Under the pieces are notes generated by a model. That model worked only from the letters and a program-made list of their open reading frames with translations. It was not told the DNA's origin and ran no database searches. The position numbers were made by a program, and so were the translations under genes. Below, one piece after another: positions 47,302 to 60,355 of a stretch of 64,000 nt of DNA. Source of the DNA: Brachionus plicatilis (taxonomy: Eukaryota > Rotifera > Eurotatoria > Ploima > Brachionidae). The stretch covers positions 4,093 through 68,092 of the forward strand of contig QEOQ01000660.1 of assembly GCA_010279815.1 (NCBI GenBank). Direction: 5' to 3'. How positions within the stretch are numbered: position 1 is the first letter of the stretch; each line of letters starts with the position of its first letter.

Positions 47302-47718
47302 TAAAAGAAAATGATTTAGAAATAATTCTTTGTTTAATTATTTATTGAACAACTAAAAAAAAATTAATTCGTTTTTTTATTAAAAATTTAAGTTTCACAT
47401 TAATAGGCGATTGATTTCTTTGGAATGTGAGTTACTTTGAACTGAACATTAGTCTTCTTGTTTTGAACAAGTTTGGCTCATGATTTTTTGTTTAATGAGT
47501 TTTAACAGTGGTTAAAGTAAAAATGTATAATGGGTAAGATTACATCATTATATATTATTACACTAGTTTAAGTAAGTTTGGTTGAAAACGCTTACAGCCA
47601 AAAAAAAACTGAATTTTAGTGGAAAATTGATAAAAAATTTGAATTTTATCAAACAACTTTTCAAAATTTTCTCAAATTTTTTATAGAACCTTTTTTAAAT
47701 TGGAAACACTGGACTTTA

Positions 47719-48254
47719 ATCAATATTAAAACCTAAAACCACTTTTTGGTTTATTTTTAAAATTGATTCTACAATCAGATTTTAAATAAAATTTAGAAGT
47801 AAAAAAAATTTAAATTGGACCAAAGGAAAAATAAAATTTATTAATTACACACAAAACACATGAAGATTGCTTATGGTAGTCTATCAATACATTAATGATT
47901 AAAGTCAGTGTTTCAATTTAAAAAGGATGCTATAAAAAATTTGAGGAAATTTTGAATACTAATTGATCTTTAAAATTCAAGAAGATGATCAGAAAATATG
48001 AATAGACCAAAGCCAAAAATTACAAGGCGAAAATTGAAAAACAACCGATAAAGAGCAAAAAATTATAAAGAGAGATCTCCGAAATAGATTGAGTTTTACT
48101 TACGATTCAGTTTGTATTGTGTGTAATTGATGAATCTCATTTTTCCTTTGGTCCAATTTAAATTTTTTTTACTTTTAAATTTTATTTAAAATCTGTTTGT
48201 AGCATCCATTTTAAAATTTTACCAAAAAGTGTTTTTATTTTAATATTGATTCTC
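47719..48254. mobile_element. Inverted-repeat element, about 535 bp
   Basis: The arm 47719-47862 is complementary to about 48112-48254: AAATTGGACCAAAGGAAAAA against TTTTTCCTTTGGTCCAATTT, and CAGATTTTAAATAAAATTTA against its complement at 48180-48200. It is non-coding. Target duplication is not resolved. Confidence 0.65.
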
Positions 48255-51200
48255 ATATTTACTATTTTAGATTATGATTTAACAATAAAGCTATTAAATT
48301 ATAAGCATAAAAGTTAAGTAAATATGAATCTTTAGAAAAACCAACAAAAAATTTTTTTTATTTAACTCAAATAACACTAGAAAGTAAAAACTAACGCTAA
48401 AATTTTTAAAAGAATTTGTTTTTCCTTCGTCAAATAAATAAACCTTGAAAAAAGTCATGAGAAAATAAAACATAAAACTACAGATAAATAAAATTGATCA
48501 AATAAAATTTTTTGTTCAAATTAGTACTAGTCTGGAACTTGAAAAAAAATTATCTTTAAAATCAAAAAAGTACTTTATACAGAAAATGAAAGTTTTTTTG
48601 ATTTTAAAAATTAATATTTTTACATGAAAAAAATTCAACAACAAAACAAAAATCTTGTGGCCATAAACTAATTTAATTTAAAACAAACAACCCTTATGGG
48701 TTCGATATTACAAAGCTTGAATCTTGAATTATTTATCAACGACCATTTAAAAAACAATTTTTTTTTAAATATATTGAAAATAAATTACTCTTTTAAATAT
48801 TCAAGTTTAATTCAAATATTTTTAGGGACTGATGCAATCCGTTAAAATTTTTTTCCTTTTTAAAATTTGATTTTCTAAATTTTAATTATTTAAAAAAAAG
48901 GGATATTGATATTGATGGTTGAAATTATCGGGCATCCTTTTACGGAACTAGCTATTCATTGAGAACACAAACAAAAGAATGCGTATAATTTCTCATCTTA
49001 AAAACAACAAAAAATGTAGTCAACAAAATAATTAATAAAAATAAATTTTTGAAAGAATTTGCAAAGGTTAATTTGTAGTTGAAAATAATAATCATGCAAA
49101 TTTCAATTTTCTTAGAAAAATCTTTAACCTGTTTATTTAAATTTGAATTGCATTGAGACGGAATTGACCAGTCCAGCTCTAGAAGTCGACGATAATTAAT
49201 AAAAATAGTTACAATCAAGAAAAAAAATTTATTTAAAAAAAAGAGGCTGTTGCTAAGTGCGTTAAATGAAAATGAAATTTTCAATTCTTTTTTTTTTAAA
49301 TGCCAATTATTAAACTCCATTAACTTGTGAGGCTTTACTTCTAAACATAAATCTTGCTCGTAGTTTACAAATTGTTAGACATACACTGGCGGTGCTCTAC
49401 TAAATTCCATTTCCAGCAAATTTGAGTCAAAGTTGGTTAAGCCATCTTATTTGCTTGAAGCCAATTGTTTCTGGCCAAGATTTTTTGCTAAAATTTTAAA
49501 AATTAACATTTGATATTTACAGTACGCTTTAGCGAAACCTAAATGAAATTAAGGTGTGAATTAATGAAAAAAGCCTAAATAAAAATTCTTCTTATTTCCA
49601 AGGTAACTTTTTTTTTATTAATTTCAATAAAATTTCGACCTAAATTTAATTTAATTTAATTACAGCATTGAGACATTCAAGCAATTAATTGAAAATTTTG
49701 CGCAAACAATCCAAATAATTTAGAACAAAAATAAAATTTAGATAAAAAATTTTAATAGACATTAATTAGTAATAATTAAAAAAGATTAGAATTTTAACTG
49801 ATCCTTGTAAAATTTTGCGATAATGTCATGGGAGTCTTAGTTCAGCCCATAGCACCCTGACTCTAATTTTGTTTTAATTAAATCAAATAAACAAGAGTAA
49901 AAATTTTAGGCAAAAATTGTATTTTTAGCTTGACGTCGTCAAAACAAACGCCGTGAGAATTTTGTATAGCATGCTCAATGCATTAAAATAATCAATAAAT
50001 TAGAACCAGAATTGAATAACGATCATGGACTCCACTAGCTACTATGTCACAAATTTCTCATTTCATCTAAAATTTTAATTAAAAATTACATAAGATTAAG
50101 AATTTGTATGAGTTTATTAGCGAATATTTCGTGCAAATTATTTCAGGCATCCAGGTCCATTTAGAATCGTGGTCGATTCGCCATGAATCGATTTTTGTTT
50201 CACTAGATTAAAAATTGTTATTTGTAAAAAAAATTGTTTCATTTCAATCGGAAGTGAATTAATTTCTCTCTTCTTACAATTCTAATTGAACCATTGTGCA
50301 ACTAATTAGACTACGGTCTAATGATAAATGACTCTAATCCAACTCATTTTATCCTGCTGGTGATTTTTTTTTCAAATTTTCAAAATTTTAAAATAAAAAA
50401 TTAGACCATTTTTTTAATCGTTTTTGGACGAAAAATTGAGAATTTTTCTCTAAATTAATTATTAATAAGCGTTATATAACAAAAGAATTTTGCAGTAGAA
50501 TTTATTGGAATTTTCTTAAAACAAATACCAAAATATTTAAAGAATTTTTCAGCTAATTCTTTTAAAGTAAAAATTTAAGTCATCTTTGCTTATAATAAGA
50601 CTATCCAAGGTAAATTATCAAAGTCAAAAAAAGTATTGAAGAAGCCATTTTTAATACTATTTTCTTTTTGGTTATTTTATCACTAATAATTTTAAATTTA
50701 ACCAGTATTTTAAAGCCCAAAAAATATGAATACAAGTAAAAGAAAATATTTTAAAGTAAATACTTGGTAAAAGAAAAAAAAATTTTAAAAGGTTTAGTTT
50801 AAAAAAAATATTTTTTTTTATCATAAGTCAACTATATAAATATTAATATTGGACTTAATGCCTAATATTCCAAAGAGTGGTACTTGATTACACCATTGTC
50901 GGAAATCTATTATTAGAACTTTTTTTTCAAATAAAATATTTTTTTCAGCTAATTTTATATTTATTTTGAACCTTATCTAATGGATTAAAGTGTTGGCAAA
51001 TGGAAGCAATTTTAATTAAATCAATCAATGTGAATTTCCTTAGCGATGCGGATTAAGTGAATCCTTTAAAAAAATTAAAAGCCAAAATACTTGAATTAAG
51101 CTCTTTAATTAAATTGGACATCTTATGAGTGGAAATAAGCAAGCTTTTTTGTTGTGTCAAATTTTTTTAAAATCCTTAGCTTCTTCAATACAACTGGTAG

Positions 51201-52457
51201 TCCAAATAAAGCAAAAAAAAACCTATTAATAAATAAAAATTTGTTTTGTCAAGAGCAATGATTTTTTTAAACAAACTTGAATTTTTATTAAAAGTTGTTT
51301 TTATGCAATTAAGGACATTCGAAGTAGTGCAAGGCCCTAATGGTGTTTAGAAGGCGTTCTTATTATAGTAAATATTTGACCAAGTAAAATCTCGATTTAA
51401 TCTTGGCGAAATATTGTTCACAAACGAATTCTAAAATATAAAGAACTCTTTCTAATGCAAAATCGAGCCAATTTAAATTATTTATTTAAATTTTAAATTA
51501 CATAATAATTTCAATACTTTTAAGCGAATTTATGTAATCAAAAATTGCTAAATATTAACCAGATTAATTTAATTCTAAGATTGTTTTTTTTATATTCAGT
51601 TTTAAAGCGAACAAGACAAAAGTCGAATTTGCCTCATTATCATGAGTTCTTTAAAGCTAATAGTCACTATAAATAAGATCAAATTTTTTCAAAATTTTTT
51701 ATTCTAGACATCTATAGTATGTAAATTTTTCATTTAAAATTAATCGCTTGTTCTAGAAAGCTTCTCCTGGCATACCGTATTAATTCTTAAAATTAGTATT
51801 CCAAAATTTTGCAAATCAAAAATTTTTTTTTTTAATAAATTAATTTTTTAGTTTATTTATTTTTTCTAATCTCAAAAACAAAGTCTGAGAATCAATTTAT
51901 AAAGTTGAGTATTGAGGTCATTCGGAATACTGCTGCAAATTCTAATATTTTAGTTTCCTGTTTTAAAACAAATAAACTGTTTTTAAATTTATTTTTTTCA
52001 TATCGATCAGTTGACATTAACTACCTGGCTCAATTGTTACACAAGATACATTATCGATTTTGTATCACCAAAAGTAAATTGTTTTCTATTTTATTGTTAA
52101 TGTTGAGAAATTTTTTAAATTTTAAAAATAATGTAAAAAATTAATTGAGCAAATGGTAATTAGAAACCAGACAAATTCTGAGTGAATTAGACCTTAATTT
52201 AAATGATTGAAAACCAAGCGTATTTAAATATTTAGATAATTTTTGTTTTTTATTTAACTAAAGGCTTTAGTTGTTCCAAATTTGAACAAAAATTGAACAA
52301 AAGCAGGTCTTGAAAACAATCAGATGACGACATAACAAAAACAATTGGTTTAGCAAATCAAATGTTTAAAAGTTTAAAAATTCGACTAGAAAATAAAATA
52401 GTTCACTAAATAAAAATAAAAATTTTGTTCCCAAATATATTCAATATCTCGGCAAAT

Positions 52458-55400
52458 ATGATGAGCTTTAAAAAAATAAATCTAAACTGTTTGATCATAC
52501 TCGGTTTATTTGTTTTAAACCTGAGCATTAGCAAGGCTCTAAGACGAACTAAACGAGGTAAATAAAAAAATTTTATTTTATTTTTTTTAATGTGTTGCAT
52601 TTATAAAATTAATAAAACTAACACTTAATTTAACTTAGGTTTTTTTCAATGTTCTAACATTGTTGTCAATTCGAATTTTGTCGAGCACACTATTTTGTAT
52701 AAAGATAATGTGAATACCGTAAGTGAATGTTGCGAATTTTGTAATTCGAACTTGGCATGTACGGTATGGACTCTGCAATTAGATATAGGAAGGTGTTTGC
52801 TTAAATCCCAAAAAGGAGCTAGAGTGATCGATGCTGGCTTCATTTCCGGCTTTTCGGATAGATGTATTTTTAATTTTATTTTACCTGCAGTATTAAAAAA
52901 AAATAAATTGTAGATGCTTCGACTTTGTCGACTCCAATACCCCATACCACTACAACTACACTTTCAACAACTATTTCACCTATAACACAAACAAGCACAC
53001 TAACTCTAACATCTGAGACTAAAAACCCAATAACAAGTATTTAATAAAAATAAATTTTGAAATATTGTTTTTTAACTTTTATTTAACTAGAATGTCAGGT
53101 TTTGAGTGGGTATAGCTTTGGTAAAAGTGCCATGAATCAGGCTTCGAATGTTTCATTGACAATATGCTGTGATTTTTGTGCTGAATTCAACATTTGTAAA
53201 TCTTATACTTACTTTACGGGAAATAAAACATGCTTGTTGTTCGATGAAATCAATTTAACTCCAATAAAGTGTTCTGACCAAGACCAATGCGAATCTGGAA
53301 GAATTTGTAAACAAAATTAAAGAAGAAAAATACAATTTAATTTTAATTTTTTAAAGTTATGGATTTTCAAAGTACTCCTTTGCCAACTTTGAGTCCAACT
53401 ACTTCGCAAGAGTATGTCCAGGTGTACAGCTTTTATTCAATGTTTGATAGATTCCAGCTAAAATTTTCAAATTTAATTAATGACTATTTCTTCTTGAACA
53501 ATTTACCATTGACAGAACCAAATCAAATTGAATTTTTAAAAAATACAATTCATCACTTAGAGTACTCCATCAAGGAAAATATTGGAGTCTTTTTGCAGAA
53601 TAGAATCAAGCGTGTTATTATAGACAATATGGCTTATCTGCCATCAACCAGATCAATAGTAGTTTCTTTTATTGTGATTATGGAGCCAGATCTTCAAGAT
53701 ATCAACGAAGGTAATGGCTATTTGAGCATTTTTAATAGTTTGATTGAAAACCGTATCGGATTTGGAAATATCAAATTTTACAATGAAAGCTTATCTAGAT
53801 CAGATTTGCTGCCTAGTGTATCACAGTTTTCATGTAAGTTATTTTGCTTGATTAAAAAAGTCTTGATTTTATCCTATTTATTCGTGAGTATTCGATAAAT
53901 TTTGTCCCAAATTGGTTATCCCATTAAAAAGCCATCGAATTTCACTCAATTTTGTATGTCCAAACTTTCTTGAGACCAAACTTCTAATTTATGAAAAAAA
54001 TTAAGAACAGCTGATTTTAAAAAGCTAATCATTTATAAATATTTATTTTCAAATAGAACGGTATTGAAATTTTTGAACTTTAAGATTTTTTTCATGTAAA
54101 TCTTCTCGACTCTTGGATGACATAAACTAAAAAAGCCATTTATACTTCTCATAACTAAGACGATACCTTTTACAATAAAAAAATAAAAGATGCAAATTAT
54201 TTTTTCTCTTTTTGGTTTTACGAAAATTATTGTAAATTTTTCAAGATTTTTGTACAAATTACTTTTGTTTTTTAAATTGAAGATTTTACGTAAAATTATC
54301 GTATTTCCAGTATACTCAAATTTTGGCAAAATAAATTTTAAAAATCAGGTCTGTATGCTTTGTATTAAAATTGGTATTTTTTTACTGAGGATTTTTTTTT
54401 TTTTAGTACAGTAGGATCGTATGTCCGACAAAAAAATTTCCGGAAATAATTAGGAATTCACATTTTTTTTTCCTTTTTATAAATTTAAAATTTGTATCCC
54501 TTGAATTAAATAATTATGAGAAATACGAATGATTGATTTAAAAAGTTTTTAGAAAACTTAAAATTAAGTCAAAAAAATTAAAAATTATAACTTGAAAGCA
54601 GTGACTTAATAAAGGAGACTTTTTAAAAAGAATTGTTAAATCTATGGTTTTAATTGAACATGTTTTAATACATGAACAATATGAATCTTCGTAAACAATT
54701 TATTAAATAATAAAATAAAACATTACTCAAAATATTTAACTTAAATAATATTAAATGCATAGTTTTTAAGAGAATAAAATGAAACGAAGAGTCGGCTGGT
54801 TTGAGATTATTATAGAAGTGTTTAACTTTCATTATGACTATTATTATTCTGTTAGTCTAGCTATATTTTTATTTTTTTATTTTGTTTATCCTGACTCTTG
54901 ATCCCTATTTTATTTTTAAAATGAGTCCATTTTCTCAAAAATTATTTTCCAATTAATTATATTATATTATATTTTATAAAAAAAAAAATTTAATAATTTC
55001 ATTTTTAGTAAAATTCGTCAATATTAATGATATATCATTGTTGTCATTTGAAAGAATCGCCATCAGTCCTTTTACAAGCACTGGGACAACGAACAAAATT
55101 ACTTCTGTAACTACTATTAGCCAGATTACAACTATATCTACTATGACTTCAAGCTCAACTACATCATCTACAACAACAACAAGATCAAGCTCTTCTACGA
55201 TTGCATCAACGACAACTACACCAAAAACTACCACATCTGCATCAACAACATCAACATCAACTACAACCACCTTAACTTCAACAACAACAACAACTACCAC
55301 ATCAACAACTACAGCCACCACATCAACAACTACAGCCACCACATCAACAACCACAGCTACCACATCAACAACAACAACTACCACATCAACAACTACAGCC

Positions 55401-58400
55401 ACCACATCAACAACTACAGCCACCACATCAACAACCACAGCTACCACATCAACAACTACAGCTACCACATCAACAACTACAGCTACCACATCAACAACAA
55501 CAGCTACCACATCAACAACAACAGCTACCACATCATCAACCACAGCTACCACATCATCAACCACAGCTACCACATCATCAACAACAAATTCTATATTAAA
55601 TACAACAGATATCACATTTGACCCTACTAATCATGATTCATTATCATCTACAATGTTAGCAACATCAACAAAAGAAAATAATACCATCTTCACTAGTTTA
55701 GCTTTTACGACTTTATCTACCGAAAACCAGACTTCTTTAATTGGTGATAATTTTTCGACACCATTTTTTGAAACCACATCAACTCAATTTTTTACATCGC
55801 AATTTGACTCTTTAGTTGATTTGAGTACTCAATTATCTGAATTGGATCGATGCTGGATTGAGCTTAGCACTTTGTACATAGGAGAAAATTTAGGTGAGTA
55901 TATAATTACAAGTATAGATGAATGCTGCAGAGCATGCCAACTAAATTCTGAATGCCAATCATGGGTATACCACAATTTGGACCAAACATGTCAGCTTAAA
56001 AAAACTCTTAGATCGACCTATTTCATTTCTAATGACTACACATCCGGATTTTTAAAACGACCATGTAATTTTTGGCAAATAAAATTTTTAAATTTAGCTA
56101 AGTCTTAATTATTTTCAGATGATACATTCATTAAAGTGTCCAATTCACTTGGTCTCACAAACTCAAATCAAACAACTTTTGACAATATCAAAGAAAATAT
56201 TTTTAATTTGTGGTTTAGATATTTATTTTCAAATATAAACCGAATATGTATTTCGTATGAATCAGAAGAGTTTATTTATGATAACAAATTGATCCAAGTT
56301 GTCACATATTTACTTCAACTTGATCCAAGAATAAGCCAAAATTCTCAAATACTCATGAAATTGGTCCAGAAAGTCAACAGTACCCTCTATGCAGATCCAG
56401 ATTTTTATAATACAATAGTTGCTAATTTGACCACAGATAACGAAATAGTGGCCTATGTCTTACCTTCAACTCAAATTTCAGGTAAATTTTTTAGTCTTTT
56501 TAAGTTTTAAATCATTTAAAAAATTTTAAACTTATTTTAGTTATTGAAATTTTCCAAAATCAAAGTCATGTTACAGATGAAGAGGGAATAACTTCTTCGA
56601 TTCCTAAAGTTACCACTGAATTCATGACAAGTGCTGATCTAACTTTGCAAACATCATCGCAGCAATCTCAAACTGATATGACATCTCAGTCATCCACGAC
56701 ACCACTGACTACAAGCTTTGAAATAACAGCTTACCAAAGTGGAAATTGTTTTATTGAGACCAATGTCAACTATATATCTGAGTCAGCAGAAGACGATTTG
56801 ATTAGTTTTTACACGGAAAACAAGGAGAAATGTTGTCTTAACTGCAATAGATTGGAAATGTGCAGATCTTGGTCGTTTGAGACTACTAGTCAAACATGTG
56901 TCCTGAAAGCAGGGTATCGTTCAAATCCGACAGTTGAACCAAGCTATGAGTCAGGCTTTAAACCATCTGATTTATTCACTTTATCTGTGACTCAAGGACT
57001 GGAATTCGTCAATTTAAATAATTCAATCTATGATTTGTTACTCAATTATACAATAGAATCAGACTTTGATGAAAGAGAAATTTATTTATTAATCAAGACA
57101 AGACTGGAGCAAAATGTAAGATTTTTTAAATCTTAAAGATATAATAATTAGAAAAAATGATCACTTTTGACAGAAGGTCTTTAGATAAAAGGAATTTTTG
57201 TGTTTTATAGCAGTGAGTTAAAATAGTCAAAATATTGTTGAAAAAAAAAATTTTTAATTTAAAAAAAAAAGTTTTTTTTCAACTTTTCTGCTATTGAAAC
57301 TTTAAAAAGATACAATAGCATAGATATTAAATAGCGTGGACAACGGAAGTGTTTAACTTTAAGAAAAACGTTTTATTCAAAAAGAGAAAATTCATAAAAA
57401 AAACATTACAAATTAGTCTAAAAGTCAATAAAATATAAAAATTATTCATGAAAATAAATATTTATACTTTTTACTAATTATTATCTAGTTTTAGTGCATG
57501 TCATAATTATGTATGATAAATCCATTCAATTTTTCGACATGTTTATTTAATCTTAATATTAAAAAAATTAACAAAATTATTTTATAACTAAATTTTCATG
57601 AAATTACCTATTTCTACACAAAAAAAGTCTTAGTTAATATTTTTTAAAATTATTTTTTTTACAATTTTTTTCATTATTTCGAAAATAATTCAGATATTTC
57701 TTGCAGAACTTAAAAAACATATAACTTATTATTTAAAGCTGCTAAATTTTTATGCCATTGTCTTGTTCTTTTCTGGGGTCTTGCCTGTAATGTGACCAGT
57801 GACTTAATGTCGATTTGGTGACCAGGTATTTTTTCTGACTGGTCACATATTCACTGGTCACCTAATATGTGACCAGGCAATATTATTATTAAAATAAAGA
57901 ATTTTTTTAAAAAAATTTTATTATTTAAGTGACCAGTTATTAAATTTATATGACCAGTTTTTTTATTTACGTGACCAATTTATATATTAATTTAAAATTA
58001 TAAAAATTCAATAAAAAAAATTATTTAAATTTTAAGAATTATTTGACCTATAGTCTGTTTTGTATAAACTTAGGGTGAGGATTACATACAAAAAAAAGTG
58101 AAACCATAAAAACATCTTATAAAACAAAATCTGTTCACTTTTTTTGATTTTTATTTTAATTTTTTTGAAGCTAACTCTTTTTGAATAATCTAAAAATAAA
58201 AAATATTCCTTGAAACTTTCAAGACACAATAATTAGACTTTTAAATTGTTGTAAGATAAAAAATTAATTTTCAATTAAAAAAAGAGATCAGTATTTTATT
58301 AAATTTATTGACTTGAATTTTTTATACAACTTTTTTATGATTTAATATCGATGCATAGCTTTCTTAGAAATATTATTTTTGAGCAGATACTTTAAGTCTT

Positions 58401-59350
58401 GTCCATATTTTATTGTGTTCTACCGAACTAAACTATGTCTTTTTCAGTTCTATTCACCATCTTGTTATCTATTCTTATATTTTGATGATATATTGGACCA
58501 CAGTTTGTACACACAATATAATACTTGATAGATAAATTTTTATTCAATTATTATTCAAGGGTTTTAATTTGTAGTTTTAATTTTTAATTTCCAAGAGTCA
58601 AAAATTTATCTTACACAACAATATTACTCACTAAACTCTGTAAATTTAGAAGACCTTGATATTTAAAGCAACTTTGAATGTTACAACATTCTGTGTATAC
58701 AGAATTAATTTTAAACTTTTAGGAAAAAAATAATTTAATTTTTTTACCTTTTTTTCTGTTCTTTTTATCATTTTGTACTGAATTTCACTAAATAGGGAAA
58801 TTAAATTTTTTTAGTCATTTTGATTCTATTTAATTTTAAGATATTGGAAATATTTACTGAGAATGAGAATGTGACATTTATCCAGCAAATTCTAGTAACC
58901 AATCTATTTTACAAGTAAACAATTTTTTTGGTAAAAAATAAAAATTTATAACATTATTCTTTAAAGTATTAGCTCACTATTAGTGGACTATGATTTAAAT
59001 ATAGATCCGCGTTTTAATGAAAAGATTGCAGATATTCTATTTTTGATGAACGATTTGTTTGCCACACCGAATAAGTCAGACAAAGAGTTCTCAAGACTCA
59101 AATTACCATTAGAAAATGAAGATGAACCTGGTATCATAGTACGGGTACCTGAAACTACCAGTCAATTCAAAAGTAAAAATTATTTAAAAAAATATTTTTA
59201 TTATTTAATAAAATTAAAAAAAATTTTTTAGTCATAGCAACAAATACAAGCTTTTTTCAGATCGAAACAACGACTTCACTCACAACAACACCTATTAATC
59301 TAGACCGTATGTCAACTTTTTTTTTTTATTATCTTAATTCTATTTTATGA
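52458..59350 (+). CDS. Secreted mucin-like protein with four PAN/Apple and SEA-like modules
   Basis: Exons: 52458-52557, 52639-52863, 52914-53036, 53091-53306, 53357-53833, 55009-56064, 56119-56481, 56541-57115, 58841-58914, 58967-59172, 59232 onward; all phases agree. A signal peptide (MMSFKKINLNCLIILGLFVL) is followed by RRTKR, a furin-type site. PAN/Apple modules: exon 2 (ECCEFCNSNLACTVW), exon 4 (CCDFCAEFNICKSY), end of exon 6 (ECCRACQLNSECQSWVY, then SGF) and exon 8 (CCLNCNRLEMCRSW). They are separated by Thr/Ser-rich linkers, likely O-glycosylated. Helical blocks between them (exon 5: IKRVIIDNMA..STRSIVVSFIVIM; exons 7 and 8-10 similar) resemble SEA modules of mucins; this is inference. 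No transmembrane or GPI signal is seen, so probably secreted, about 1180 residues. The end is either an unspliced stop at 59348-59350 or, by a 57-nt intron, 59364-59413. No close named orthologue recognised. Confidence 0.82.
55296..55589 (+). repeat. Coding minisatellite, 14 x 21 bp (Thr-rich)
   Basis: Fourteen consecutive 21-bp units of the type ACCACATCAACAACTACAGC encode the heptad TTSTTTA. Variants change the middle codons (ACA-ACC-ACA, ACA-ACA-ACA, TCA-ACC-ACA), and the last three units share ACATCATCA. Length is exactly 14 x 21 = 294 bp, so the frame is kept. It lies in the mucin linker of the PAN gene. The long minus-strand frame rich in Val/Asp (54974-55615) is only the reverse reading of this repeat. 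Confidence 0.92.
57776..57985. mobile_element. End of a hAT-like element: GTGACCAG repeat cluster
   Basis: Starts GGGTCTTGCCTGTAATGTGA, close to the inverted right end of the element at 14771-15427 (GGGTCTTACCTGTTTCATGA). It contains about nine copies of GTGACCAG or CTGGTCAC within 200 bp. Only this end is recognisable. It lies in the long intron between exons 57115 and 58841 of the PAN/mucin gene. Confidence 0.6.
58620..58800. mobile_element. Right-half fragment of the 6569-type hAT MITE
   Basis: Sequence from AACTCTGTAAATTTAGAAGA to ATTTTGTACTGAATTTCAC follows the right half of the MITE at 6569-6926 with scattered changes, including CTTGATATTTAAAGCAACTT and TTCTGTTCTTTTTATCATTT. The left half is absent. 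It sits just before exon 58841 of the PAN/mucin gene. Confidence 0.7.
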
Positions 59351-59359
59351 AAAAAAAAT

Positions 59360-60355
59360 TCAGGCTTTAATTTCATAAACACTAGTCGGTTTTTCTTTAT
59401 TAATTCGAATTAGTTTTCTAGGGCAGCAGTATTTGTATAAAATATCACGACTTAAAAATAAAGTAGCCACAATACCCACTATCCAAAATATGATTCTAAA
59501 CACAAATACGCCCAAATCTACTGTGAAAAAACTTTTTCTTTGTCTTCCAAATTTTTGGTCTACATGGTACTTGAAAGATAGACTTAGGATGCCGAGTATA
59601 AGATAGACAAAAAATGAGATAATAAGTATTATGGCAGCAGTAAATACATATGCATGAAATTGGATGGCACGTTGTTTAGGTGCAATATTCTGCTTGTCAA
59701 AATGAATTGGCTGCAATGATTTATTTCTCCACCAGCGCCAGCAAATTGTCAGAAACCAAATTGTAAATGCCAGAAGACATATTGACAGAATTAGTTCTAA
59801 AATGAATATAAAAGGCGAGAACAGAGTATGGTGGTGTCCGAATACGGACAAGTAGCCTATGTTGCGCACAATGCCATCGAAAAAAAGAATGGCAGCAAAG
59901 TGCCCAAAATAAAATGTTAAAAATATGTGCAAATAAGTATCCATATTTGTCCAGTGTTTGTTCTCGGGATAATGTTCCACATGGATGCCAGAGTCACTGG
60001 CTCTTTCAATTGGTATAGTATAGATTGGATTGTGGTTTAAGTATGTGCTGTGGCGATCGGCGGATTCTCTCCCTAGTGTAAAATTGCCAAATTGATCCTC
60101 TGAAATTAGAATCGGCTCAGCTATAGTCGTCGTCGTGGTCGTTTGTACAGTTTTTTTCTCTTGTTTTTCTTTTAGTGCTTTATTTTGGACATTGTCTTCT
60201 GATAGAGAGGTCGGAAAAGGCTGAGTAGAACTAGCAGAGTCCAAGTTAGAACTAGCCGCTACGGCATAGTGCTGCTGAAAATGCTGTTGATAGTGCTGTT
60301 GAATGTTTGAACCAGAGTTTAAATATTCAACGTTTAAAATCTGATTTTCGTTCAT
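59360..60355 (-). CDS. Four-pass membrane protein of unknown family
   Basis: Uninterrupted 331-codon frame with ATG at 60353-60355 and TGA at 59360-59362. The first 130 residues are hydrophilic: Gln/His-rich (QQHYQQHFQQHY), a Thr run (TTTTTT), and acidic/polar stretches. Four hydrophobic segments follow: about residues 143-166 (YLHIFLTFYFGHFAAILFF), 182-208 (PFIFILELILSICLLAFTIW), 234-262 (YVFTAAIILIISFFVYLILG) and 284-308 (VFVFRIIFWIVGIVATLFLS). The loop after TM2 is Trp-rich (CWRWWRNK). The tail has YCCPRK, a possible palmitoylation site. An even number of helices with a polar N-terminus suggests both ends on the cytoplasmic side. I do not recognise the family. It is convergent with the PAN/mucin gene, whose possible last exon runs antisense over its C-terminal codons. 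Confidence 0.85.
   Translation of the reverse strand: MNENQILNVEYLNSGSNIQQHYQQHFQQHYAVAASSNLDSASSTQPFPTSLSEDNVQNKALKEKQEKKTVQTTTTTTIAEPILISEDQFGNFTLGRESADRHSTYLNHNPIYTIPIERASDSGIHVEHYPENKHWTNMDTYLHIFLTFYFGHFAAILFFDGIVRNIGYLSVFGHHHTLFSPFIFILELILSICLLAFTIWFLTICWRWWRNKSLQPIHFDKQNIAPKQRAIQFHAYVFTAAIILIISFFVYLILGILSLSFKYHVDQKFGRQRKSFFTVDLGVFVFRIIFWIVGIVATLFLSRDILYKYCCPRKLIRINKEKPTSVYEIKA

Larger units (their letters stand above)
45625..52457. other. Transposon-filled intergenic region downstream of NUP210
   Basis: Holds three inverted-repeat elements (45901-46701, 46767-47301, 47719-48254). From about 48300 to 52457 I find only AT-rich sequence with chance frames. The frame at 48952-49320 (minus) encodes a Phe/Ile/Lys-biased peptide without family resemblance, so I do not call it. 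No tRNA or other RNA gene was recognised. Confidence 0.6.

Noticed and set aside
48952..49320. 122-codon minus-strand frame
   Set aside because: Phe/Ile/Lys-biased composition expected of AT-rich DNA, no family motif, no support from neighbours.
54974..55615. 213-codon minus-strand frame rich in Val and Asp
   Set aside because: It is the antisense of the Thr-codon minisatellite; repeats without stop complements keep it open. No domain and no start context.
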